A stretch of DNA of 6,184 nt from Moraxellaceae bacterium UBA2031 (lineage in GTDB: Bacteria; Pseudomonadota; Gammaproteobacteria; Pseudomonadales; Moraxellaceae), in the NCBI GenBank assembly GCA_002333145.1, contig DDBN01000132.1, positions 1 to 6,184 of the forward strand. Direction: 5' to 3'. A program made the position numbers and the translations under genes. Positions 1 to 5,190 of the stretch are shown here, in pieces. The notes under the pieces were generated by a model. That model was given only the letters and a program-made list of their open reading frames with translations. It had not been told where the DNA came from and did not search any database. Each line of letters opens with the position of its first letter. Position 1 is the first letter of the stretch.

Positions 1-624
1 GCCGAAACCATGCGCGTCATCTACCATCAGCCACGCGTCATGTTGCTGCGCCAGCGCGGCCAGCTCTGCTAGAGGCGCTACATCGCCATCCATGCTGAAC
101 ACGCCGTCAGTCACAATGAGTGTTTTTTCGGCAGAAGACTTTTCCAGCAAATCAGCGAGATGCTCAATATCATTGTGCCGATAGCGCTGAAACTTGGCAC
201 CACAGGCAAGTCCGCCATCAATCAGGGAGGCATGATTAAGCCGGTCTTCGAATACTGCATCGCCGCGCCCGACTAATGCCTGCACGATGCCGGTATTGGC
301 CGCGTAACCCGTGGAAAAAAGCAGTGCGCGCTCACGGCCGGTAAAAACAGCTAACTCTTCTTCAAGCGCATGATGTTCCGCCGAGTGCCCACACACTAAA
401 TGCGAGGAGCCACTCCCTACGCCATAACGCGCAGCGGCCTGTTGAAACGCTGCTATTACCGCAGGATGAGTCGCCAGACCCAAGTAATCGTTGCTACAAA
501 AATTAAGCAACTCGCGCCCGTCCACCACCACCCGTGCGCCCTGCGCGGATGACAGCGTACGCCGACGACGATAAAGGCCATCGGCCTGCTTCTGTGCCAA
601 AGCCGCCGCGAGATCGAAGGGCAT
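1..624 (-). CDS. bioF: 8-amino-7-oxononanoate synthase BioF, N-terminal 208 codons (runs off the window)
   Basis: PLP-dependent enzyme of biotin synthesis in the cytoplasm; it condenses pimeloyl-ACP (or -CoA) with L-alanine to give 8-amino-7-oxononanoate. The frame read from the ATG at 624-622 is open to the window edge and gives 208 residues of a family normally near 385-390. Recognisable blocks are NFCSNDYLGL (41-50), the Gly/Ser-rich loop GVGSGSS (68-74), DRLNHASL (127-134) with His131 matching the PLP-stacking His133 of E. coli, TDGVFSMDGD (172-181), and VDDAHG (201-206). Asp202 and His205 there match E. coli Asp204 and His207, which contact the PLP ring. The Schiff-base lysine (about residue 234) lies outside the window. 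The start codon overlaps the bioB stop by one base (TGATG), which implies translational coupling. The usual T after DDAHG is F here, a minor variation. Identity is seen directly; the activity is inferred from the family. Confidence 0.97.
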   Translation of the reverse strand, partial: MPFDLAAALAQKQADGLYRRRRTLSSAQGARVVVDGRELLNFCSNDYLGLATHPAVIAAFQQAAARYGVGSGSSHLVCGHSAEHHALEEELAVFTGRERALLFSTGYAANTGIVQALVGRGDAVFEDRLNHASLIDGGLACGAKFQRYRHNDIEHLADLLEKSSAEKTLIVTDGVFSMDGDVAPLAELAALAQQHDAWLMVDDAHGFG

Positions 625-1682
625 CAGTTCACGGTGTCGTGCGGCGTCATCGCATCATGGGTCAGTGAAGCCAACTGCTGTTGACGCACGGATTGGGCAA
701 TGGCTTCTTCGCGGGACTCATCCGACACATCGACGGTGTTTTGTGAATTAATACCGAGACGGGTAAACAATTGACGGTCATGCGCAGCCTCTGGATTGGC
801 TGTCGTCAGTAATTTCTCACCGTAGAAAATCGAATTGGCACCCGCCATAAAACACAGCGCCTGCATTTCGTCATTCATGGTTTCGCGACCGGCCGAGAGA
901 CGCACATACGACTCTGGCATGAGCATACGTGCTACCGCGACAGTACGAATAAATTCGAAGGGATCTAGATCATCGACATCACCCAACGGCGTGCCCTCAA
1001 TCTTTACCAGCATGTTGATCGGAACAGACTCCGGGTGTGCTGGCAGGTTAGCCAACTGCATCAAAAGTCCGACACGATCTTCACGCGCCTCGCCCAAACC
1101 AACGATGCCGCCGCAGCAGACCTTGATGCCGGCTTCACGCACATGGCCCAGCGTTTCAAGACGATCGCCATAGGTACGAGTCGTGATGATCTTGCCGTAG
1201 TGTTCTGGTGAGGTATCCAGATTATGGTTGTAGTAATCCAGACCCGCCTCGGCTAATTGTGCTGCCTGATCGGAGGACAGCATGCCCAGCGTCATGCAGG
1301 TCTCCAGTCCCAGCCCCTTGACCTGCTTCACCATCTCCAGCACATATGGCATGTCTTTTTCGCGCGGTGAGCGCCAAGCAGCACCCATACAGAAGCGGCT
1401 AGCACCTTTCTCTTTGGCGTTCAGCGCCTCAGAAACCACCTTCTGGATTTCCAGCAGCTTTTCCTTGTCGAGACCGGTGTCGTAATGACCAGACTGTGAG
1501 CAGTACTTGCAGTCCTCTGGGCACGCCCCCGTCTTGATGGAAAGCAGAGTGCTGACCTGCACGGCATTGGCATCAAAGTGCGCACGATGCACGGTCTGCG
1601 CCCGAAACATCAGATCCATAAAGGGCAGATCGAACAAGGCACGGATTTCGTTGCGGGACCAGTCGTGACGAGGGCTAGGCAT
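624..1682 (-). CDS. bioB: biotin synthase BioB (radical SAM)
   Basis: Radical S-adenosylmethionine enzyme that inserts sulfur into dethiobiotin, the last step of biotin synthesis; it acts as a cytoplasmic homodimer. The protein is 352 residues, normal for the family. The [4Fe-4S]/SAM motif CxxxCxxC is Cys54, Cys58 and Cys61 (GACPEDCKYC). The ligands of the sacrificial [2Fe-2S] cluster are all present: Cys98 (RFCMGAAW), Cys129 (ETCMTLGML), Cys189 (IKVCCGG) and Arg261 (VRLSAGR). YNHNLDTS (151-158) is also conserved. The chosen ATG (1682-1680) has AGGAAG six bases upstream. It is the first gene of an operon with bioF downstream, and it diverges from comF. A sigma-70 promoter and a BirA-like operator lie directly upstream, so biotin-responsive repression is likely. 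A second Cys (190) next to the cluster ligand, where enteric BioB has Ser, is a small oddity. Confidence 0.98.
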   Translation of the reverse strand: MPSPRHDWSRNEIRALFDLPFMDLMFRAQTVHRAHFDANAVQVSTLLSIKTGACPEDCKYCSQSGHYDTGLDKEKLLEIQKVVSEALNAKEKGASRFCMGAAWRSPREKDMPYVLEMVKQVKGLGLETCMTLGMLSSDQAAQLAEAGLDYYNHNLDTSPEHYGKIITTRTYGDRLETLGHVREAGIKVCCGGIVGLGEAREDRVGLLMQLANLPAHPESVPINMLVKIEGTPLGDVDDLDPFEFIRTVAVARMLMPESYVRLSAGRETMNDEMQALCFMAGANSIFYGEKLLTTANPEAAHDRQLFTRLGINSQNTVDVSDESREEAIAQSVRQQQLASLTHDAMTPHDTVN

Positions 1683-1723
1683 AAAGGGCTTCCTGGGAGG
1701 CGATGGGCCGGTTAATGTTCCGG

Positions 1724-1752
1724 ATTCTGGACAGTGGCAGGATGCCCGTCAA
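1724..1752 (-). promoter_or_regulatory. sigma-70 promoter for the bioB-bioF operon
   Basis: Reading the minus strand, TTGACG (1752-1747, 5 of 6 to consensus) is followed by a 17-base spacer and CAGAAT (1729-1724, 4 of 6). The expected transcript start is near 1717, giving a leader of about 35 nt with AGGAAG before the bioB ATG. This is the best-spaced promoter pair in the divergent gap. The -35 box lies inside the proposed BirA operator, the geometry expected for repression. The pattern is seen in the sequence; promoter function is inferred. Confidence 0.55.
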
Positions 1753-1778
1753 CCACCAAGGAAGGCCATGGTTAACTA
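1746..1778. promoter_or_regulatory. candidate BirA operator (bioO-like) between bioB and comF
   Basis: An interrupted palindrome: CCGTCAACC (1746-1754), 15 bases, then GGTTAACTA (1770-1778). The two arms agree as GTNAACC and GGTTNAC. The known proteobacterial BirA site is TTGTAAACC, 14-16 bases, GGTTTACAA; the arms match it at 6 of 9 and 7 of 9 positions with correct polarity and spacing. The site covers the -35 box of the bioB promoter and, on the other side, the Shine-Dalgarno and start codon of comF. BirA, the biotin protein ligase/repressor, would bind here as a dimer when biotin is plentiful. The outer TT/AA bases of the consensus are not kept, so affinity could be modest. Confidence 0.55.
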
Positions 1779-2478
1779 CTGGTCATTTTTTAAGCAAATT
1801 CTTGCGCCTAGCACTTGCTTACTCTGTCAGGCTGCTGCTCCTAGCCAACATCCTCTGTGCGATGGGTGCCTGCCGGACTTGCCTTGGAACCTGCACAGCT
1901 GTGAGCGCTGTGGTATCCCTCTGCCTCCAGAGCTGTTGTTGTGTGGCGAGTGCCGGCCCCGCCCACCACCCCAGCAATTCACTATTGCGCCACTGCGCTA
2001 TGTCTTTCCTGTCGATAGCCTGATTGCCGGTTTCAAGTTTCACCGTCAACTGGCCCACACCCCTTTATTGAGTCACATTCTGCTGGAGGCCATCCAGGCG
2101 GCAGATCGTCCTCTGCCTCAACTGGTCATTCCGGTGCCATTGCATTTACGTCGTCTGGCTGAACGAGGCTATAACCAGTCACTGGAGTTGGCTCGGCCTA
2201 TCGCCAAGTCACTTAGCCTGCCACTGGAAACTCGGTTGATTCAGCGCACACGCCATACCAAGGCACAACGCACGCTGAATGCCCGTACTCGCCAGCGCAA
2301 TCTTGAGCGTGCCTTTGCGGTTGATACCCAACGACTAGAGCAATTGCATTTCCCGGCTCATGTGGCGTTGGTGGACGATGTCTTGACCACTGGCGCTACG
2401 GTGGGGGCTATTGCCAGTCTGCTGCAACGGCACGGGGTTACCGATATTGATGTGTGGTGCGTTGCCCGTACACCTTGA
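1768..2478 (+). CDS. comF: ComF/GntX-family phosphoribosyltransferase-like protein
   Basis: 236 residues, typical for the family. The N-terminus is a zinc-ribbon-like region with four CxxC pairs: Cys17/20, Cys31/34, Cys45/48 and Cys59/62. A type I phosphoribosyltransferase domain follows, with IPVPLH (121-126), ERGYNQS (132-138), where the family has the conserved RGFNQ/RGYNQ block, and the PRPP-binding loop VALVDDVLTTGAT (199-211) with the acidic pair Asp203-Asp204. ComF relatives help DNA uptake and use of external DNA in competent bacteria, and E. coli GntX is needed for growth on DNA as carbon source; the chemical reaction is not settled. The ATG at 1768 has AAGGAAGG just upstream (AAGGA at five bases). 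The gene diverges from bioB, a neighbourhood seen in many gammaproteobacteria without a known functional link. An overlapping 106-codon frame beginning at 1703 is a shadow. Family is certain; role in this organism is inferred. Confidence 0.93.
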   Translation: MVNYWSFFKQILAPSTCLLCQAAAPSQHPLCDGCLPDLPWNLHSCERCGIPLPPELLLCGECRPRPPPQQFTIAPLRYVFPVDSLIAGFKFHRQLAHTPLLSHILLEAIQAADRPLPQLVIPVPLHLRRLAERGYNQSLELARPIAKSLSLPLETRLIQRTRHTKAQRTLNARTRQRNLERAFAVDTQRLEQLHFPAHVALVDDVLTTGATVGAIASLLQRHGVTDIDVWCVARTP

Positions 2479-2530
2479 AACGCGCACCGCAGGCGGCACG
2501 AAGTTTGCGCACAATTCCCTACCATCGTCA

Positions 2531-2560
2531 CTGGCCCGATCTCGGCACGATTGCTAGAAT
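2531..2560 (+). promoter_or_regulatory. extended -10 promoter candidate for corA
   Basis: TGCTAGAAT (2552-2560) combines an extended TGn element with TAGAAT, 5 of 6 to the -10 consensus. The -35 partner at 18 bases is weak (CTGGCC, 2531-2536, 3 of 6), as is common for extended -10 promoters. The start point would be near 2567, leaving a leader of about 100 nt before corA. No intrinsic terminator is visible between comF and this point, so some readthrough from comF is possible. Function is inferred from pattern only. Confidence 0.35.
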
Positions 2561-2572
2561 GCAAACATCTTC

Positions 2573-2674
2573 ATGGATTTAGGTCACGAGCTGACCAGGA
2601 TTCTCCGCCTATACGATCAGATCTTGCGCATTCCTCTAGAGTGCCGACCTGTTGCGAGTAATACACGATGCTGA
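2573..2674 (+). CDS. possible 33-codon leader ORF overlapping the corA start
   Basis: An ATG at 2573 opens a 33-codon frame that ends with TGA at 2672-2674. The stop lies just inside corA and forms TGATG with the second in-frame Met codon of corA (Met3, 2674-2676), a classic coupling arrangement. The predicted peptide has an alternating Leu/Ile and Arg/Asp stretch (LTRILRLYDQILRIPL, residues 7-22) that could be an amphipathic helix. No Shine-Dalgarno precedes it; if transcription starts near 2567 it would be nearly leaderless. Salmonella corA is known to have a short leader ORF (corL) whose translation influences expression of corA, which makes the position suggestive. No similarity to CorL is claimed, and chance is a real alternative. 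Confidence 0.25.
   Translation: MDLGHELTRILRLYDQILRIPLECRPVASNTRC
2582..2596. repeat. short inverted repeat in the corA leader
   Basis: GGTCA (2582-2586), five bases, TGACC (2592-2596). It is a perfect 5-bp dyad that could be a small hairpin in the corA leader RNA or a half-turn operator just downstream of the candidate promoter. It is short enough to arise by chance. Confidence 0.25.
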
Positions 2675-3618
2675 TGGCTTTCACGCTAAACAAGGGGTAC
2701 CTCGAGCAGGTTGCCATCAATGCTGCCGTTGATCTGCTGCAGGATGTCATCTGGGTTGATGCTATTGCCCCCAGCGATGAAGAGCGTGACTGGCTGCGTG
2801 AGGCTTACCAGCAGGAACTGCCAAAGATTGATGATCTGTACGAAATTGAGGCAACCTCCCGCTTTTACGAAACGGAAAGCGGCCTGCACATCAGCTCTTA
2901 CTTTCTGAATTACGCCGACGAAAACTCTGAAAATATTTCAGCTGCTTTCGTGTTTAATAACAATCGTCTTTTTACGCTACGCGAAGAAGAACTAGCCGCT
3001 TTTCGGCTGTTCCGCTTGCGCGCCCGTAAAGGCTTGGTCAACCTGACCAACTCAAAATCCATCATGCTGGGCTTGTTCGAAACCAAGGTGGAAAACCTTG
3101 CTGACATTCTTGAGCGCGTGGCCGCTGAACTTGAAGAAACATCGCGTCAGGTATTGGGTAATGCTGAACACGATGACATGGAATCACTGCTGACCAGCAT
3201 TGCGCGCCAGGAAGACGTGAACGGCAAGGTGCGTATCTCGATGATGGACTTGCAGCGTATGCTCTATCTGCTGTTGCGCTCGGGCATCATGAATGCCGAG
3301 CAAAGTGAGCGCCTGCGCGACATTATCCGTGACTCCGAATCCCTGATCGCCAGCACGTCATTCCTTTTCGACAAGATCAAGTTCTTGCTGGACACGACGC
3401 TCGGTTTTATTAACGTCAATCAGAACAAGATCATCAAGATTTTTTCGGTGGCCGCCGTTATTTTTCTGCCCCCCACCATGGTGGCCAGCGTGTATGGCAT
3501 GAACTTCCAGTTTATGCCGGAGCTGGCTTGGCACCTAGGCTATCCTTGGGCCTTGGGCCTGATGCTGCTATCTGCAGCAGCACCTTACGTCTACTTTAAG
3601 AGCCGGCGCTGGCTGTAA
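2668..3618 (+). CDS. corA: magnesium/cobalt transport protein CorA
   Basis: Inner-membrane homopentameric channel for Mg2+ (also Co2+, Ni2+). It has 316 residues, the same length as I recall for the enteric protein, and similarity is continuous from the first residues (MLMAFTL against MLSAFQL), which supports the ATG at 2668. Met3 (2674) is an alternative start, coupled to the leader ORF. The cytoplasmic domain covers about 1-250: IEATSRFYE (60-68), RLFTLREEELAAFRL (100-114), then long charged helices leading to GFINVNQNKIIKIFS (246-260). TM1 is about 256-275, followed by the signature YGMNFQFMPEL (276-286) containing the obligatory GMN at 277-279 in the periplasmic loop. TM2 is about 290-309 and the basic C-terminus KSRRWL sits in the cytoplasm. 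All hallmarks of a working CorA are present. The ribosome binding site is weak (CGAG nine bases upstream), leaving room for translational control through the leader. Confidence 0.97.
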   Translation: MLMAFTLNKGYLEQVAINAAVDLLQDVIWVDAIAPSDEERDWLREAYQQELPKIDDLYEIEATSRFYETESGLHISSYFLNYADENSENISAAFVFNNNRLFTLREEELAAFRLFRLRARKGLVNLTNSKSIMLGLFETKVENLADILERVAAELEETSRQVLGNAEHDDMESLLTSIARQEDVNGKVRISMMDLQRMLYLLLRSGIMNAEQSERLRDIIRDSESLIASTSFLFDKIKFLLDTTLGFINVNQNKIIKIFSVAAVIFLPPTMVASVYGMNFQFMPELAWHLGYPWALGLMLLSAAAPYVYFKSRRWL

Positions 3619-3622
3619 ACTG

Positions 3623-3641
3623 GCAGGAGCACCATTCCTGC
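3623..3641 (+). terminator. weak hairpin after corA
   Basis: GCAGGA (3623-3628), a 7-base loop, TCCTGC (3636-3641), starting four bases after the corA stop. The 6-bp stem is perfect but no T-run follows, so it is not a standard intrinsic terminator; it may stabilise the 3' end or be chance. The rest of the 155-bp gap to the next gene holds an isolated CATAAT (3714-3719, a possible -10 with no good -35) and the ribosome binding site at 3762-3767. Confidence 0.25.
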
Positions 3642-3773
3642 TCACTACGCCACCGGAAGAGCCTGTGACACTCCCACCTGCAGGCACCCGTAGCGTCTAA
3701 CGCCTCATAAAGGCATAATCACCGACAGGTCTGCCGCGCCGGACCACAAGAACAATAATAAAGAGGAATTGCC

Positions 3774-4265
3774 ATGCGCTTTCAGGGAACCGCCCTTGCA
3801 GCCCTGCTGATCAGCCTGCTGATACCCGCACCTGCCGCTATTGCTGCTCCGCTGGACCCGCAGCTAGTGCCCAAGCTGCTGATATCTGCTGGTCGGGTTG
3901 ATAGCCGGCGTGACGTAACGGGTAAGGGAACAGGCTACTTTCTGGATGCCGGTTATACCCGCTCCTTCCTCAATATGGGTATTGCTCACAAGGACTTCAG
4001 CGGTGAAACCGTTGATACCGTGTACGTGGGCGCTGGCCTGTCTAATATCATTCAGTTACAGATTGGCATTGGCACAGAAGATGTTGTCACACGCGTCCGC
4101 CACGACTTCAATCTTACCGCCATCAGTGATTTCTTCACGGGCACCAAGCGCAACCGTTATAACATGAGCCTCGGCAACCGCATCACCTTCACGGTAGCCG
4201 CCGAAAATTACAGAGCTGATGATCGCTTCGACAACTTCCATATCGGTTTTGGCCTGCTCTACTAA
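3774..4265 (+). CDS. small exported protein, probable outer-membrane beta-barrel, function unknown
   Basis: I do not recognise this 163-residue protein. Residues 1-24 form a Sec signal peptide: basic start MRFQ, hydrophobic core ALAALLISLLIPAPA, and an AIA cleavage site before A25, leaving a mature chain of about 139 residues without cysteine. The mature part is rich in Gly, Thr and aromatics, with several stretches of alternating residues suited to amphipathic beta strands: GYFLDAGYTRSFLNMGIA (54-71), TVYVGAGLS (82-90), IQLQIGIG (93-100), RYNMSLGNRITFTVAAENY (128-146) and FHIGFGLLY (155-163). It ends in a C-terminal aromatic (Tyr163), as Bam-assembled outer-membrane proteins usually do. Turns are Asp/Arg-rich. 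The ATG has AAGAGGA six bases upstream, a strong site that fixes the start. It is monocistronic-looking between corA and a RAYT-like gene. A small periplasm-facing lipocalin-like fold is the main alternative; an ion-related role with CorA would be guesswork. Confidence 0.85.
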   Translation: MRFQGTALAALLISLLIPAPAAIAAPLDPQLVPKLLISAGRVDSRRDVTGKGTGYFLDAGYTRSFLNMGIAHKDFSGETVDTVYVGAGLSNIIQLQIGIGTEDVVTRVRHDFNLTAISDFFTGTKRNRYNMSLGNRITFTVAAENYRADDRFDNFHIGFGLLY

Positions 4266-4278
4266 TATTGCCTAATCT

Positions 4279-4304
4279 GACGATCTGGCAGCAGCCAGGT
4301 CGTC
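4279..4304. repeat. 11-bp hairpin upstream of the RAYT-like gene
   Basis: Left arm 4279-4289 (GACGATCTGGC) pairs with right arm 4294-4304 (GCCAGGTCGTC) over 11 bp with one G-U, closed by an AGCA loop. It starts 13 bases after the stop codon of the exported-protein gene. There is no T-run on either strand, so it is not a normal intrinsic terminator. Possible roles are a REP-like element used or once used by the adjacent RAYT-like protein, or a 3' stabilising hairpin for the upstream mRNA. Confidence 0.55.
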
Positions 4305-4322
4305 GCCGGCGGCAATGTCGGC
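4305..4322. repeat. second hairpin, abutting the first, with CTAC/GTAG at its edge
   Basis: GCCGGC (4305-4310), loop GGCAAT, GTCGGC (4317-4322): a 6-bp stem with one G-U. It begins at the base after the first hairpin ends. Read on the minus strand, it begins with GTAG (4325-4322), the tetranucleotide that characteristically sits at the foot of REP hairpins recognised by RAYT proteins; its last base is also the first base of the stem, unlike in a canonical REP. The remaining bases up to the ATG at 4361 show no ribosome binding site or promoter. Confidence 0.4.
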
Positions 4323-4360
4323 TACCATCAGCAACACCCTCTCCTGACTTATCATGTCTC

Positions 4361-5050
4361 ATGGCTCGCTTGCGCCGTATCGAACTGACCGACTGGCCCT
4401 GTATGGCCTTTCTGCACGCCCTGGAAGGCCAAGTGCTGGTACGGGATGATGAGGATCGGCAACGCCTGCTGGATATTCTTCGTGATGCGGCGCGTGAGCA
4501 GGGCCTTTCTATTCATGCCTACGCCCTGCAAGACACCCATCTTTATCTACTCGCGACGCCGACACGCCCAGATGCCTTGTCACTCACCCTGCAATCGCTA
4601 GGGCGCCGCTATGTCGCCGGCTTCAACCGTCGCCACCAGCGTCAAGGTGGGCTTTGGGCCGGGCGATTTCGCTCCACTCTGGTCGACCCTGCGCGCCATC
4701 TTTTTCACTGCATGCAGTTTATCGAGCTGCATGCAGAACACTCTGGCAGTGCACTGCTAGCCAAAGACTATCGCTGGTCCAGCATTGCGCATCACCTCGG
4801 ACGCCGTACCGACCCCCTAATCGTTGACCATGTGTTGTTTTGGGCATTGGGTAATACCCCCTTCGAGCGTCAAGCCGCTTGGCAGCGTCGCTTGGACGAC
4901 GGACTCTCTCTTAGTCTTCATCAGCACCTCGAAGAGTCCACAAAAAAGGGCTGGGCCTTGGCAGAGGGCTCGGCGTTGGACACCTTGCAAGAACTGACGG
5001 AGCGTCCGCTACAGCCCCGGCCACGTGGACGCCCCAGAAAGCAGCAATGA
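4361..5050 (+). CDS. RAYT/Y1 (REP-associated, IS200-like) transposase homologue with degraded catalytic motifs
   Basis: 229 residues from the ATG at 4361, which restores the family-typical start MARL; an upstream TTG at 4268 would add 31 unlike-family residues. No Shine-Dalgarno is visible. Y1-transposase landmarks follow in order: IHAYALQDTHLYLL (51-64), aligning with the usual IHAYVLMPNHVHLL; LGRRYVAGFNRRH (80-92); GGLWAGRFRS (96-105); CMQFIELH (117-124), aligning with C.RYIELN; and YRWSS (137-141). The tail has KGWAL (196-200) and an AT-hook-like PRGRPRK (221-227), a basic end also seen in relatives. Three active-site features are lost. The second His of the metal-binding HUH pair is Tyr62 (His60 remains). 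The nucleophilic Tyr position is Phe120. The N-terminal HHV..RGN block is replaced (CMAFLHALE). The frame is nonetheless intact. It is therefore probably unable to cut DNA and may be a DNA-binding relic or a domesticated protein. It lies between two hairpin regions and upstream of gltB. Confidence 0.85.
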   Translation: MARLRRIELTDWPCMAFLHALEGQVLVRDDEDRQRLLDILRDAAREQGLSIHAYALQDTHLYLLATPTRPDALSLTLQSLGRRYVAGFNRRHQRQGGLWAGRFRSTLVDPARHLFHCMQFIELHAEHSGSALLAKDYRWSSIAHHLGRRTDPLIVDHVLFWALGNTPFERQAAWQRRLDDGLSLSLHQHLEESTKKGWALAEGSALDTLQELTERPLQPRPRGRPRKQQ

Positions 5051-5056
5051 TATGTC

Positions 5057-5099
5057 CCTATTTATTACCATTGACCTTGCGAATTATTAAATAAATAGG
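5057..5099. repeat. perfect 10-bp AT-rich inverted repeat between the RAYT-like gene and gltB
   Basis: CCTATTTATT (5057-5066) and AATAAATAGG (5090-5099) are exact reverse complements separated by 23 bases. The repeat begins six bases after the RAYT-like stop codon and lies in the AT-rich part of the gltB upstream region (17 of 20 bases A or T at 5081-5100). The stem is AT-rich and the loop long, so a strong intrinsic terminator is unlikely; an operator for gltB or a terminal-repeat-like remnant are alternatives. The rest of the gap to 5190 contains TTTAATAAT (5111-5119), which could serve as a -10 element but lacks a convincing -35, and GCAGGA before the gltB start. Confidence 0.5.
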
Positions 5100-5190
5100 T
5101 TACGACCCCATTTAATAATGATTGGAGATGAAGATTTCGAGGCGTACTCTTGCCATCCCAAATTCTTTTCCTCCACGCAGGACCGCCATC

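Noticed and set aside
1710..1754. GGTTAATG (1710-1717) with CGTCAACC (1747-1754) as an alternative BirA site
   Set aside because: The half-sites face the wrong way (GGTT...AACC instead of AACC...GGTT) and are too far apart; the pair at 1746-1778 fits properly.
1703..2023. 106-codon frame overlapping the comF start
   Set aside because: It overlaps the well-supported ComF frame, has no family features, and its Cys-rich look comes from reading the zinc-ribbon codons out of frame.
2479..2510. GC-rich direct repeat of GCGCAC after comF as a terminator
   Set aside because: The two copies are direct, not inverted, and the only nearby dyad (CCGC-AG-GCGG) has a loop too short to form.
3677..3684. 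CCTGCAGG palindrome after corA
   Set aside because: An isolated 8-bp palindrome with no repeat elsewhere in the window and no relation to a promoter or hairpin.
4268..4360. TTG-initiated 31-residue N-terminal extension of the RAYT-like protein
   Set aside because: It lacks a ribosome binding site, runs through the two hairpins, and is Arg/Pro-rich sequence unlike the family; ATG 4361 gives the typical MARL start.
5071..5119. TTGACC (5071-5076) as a gltB -35 box
   Set aside because: No acceptable -10 lies 15-19 bases downstream; the better -10-like TTTAATAAT at 5111-5119 is too far away, so no promoter is called.
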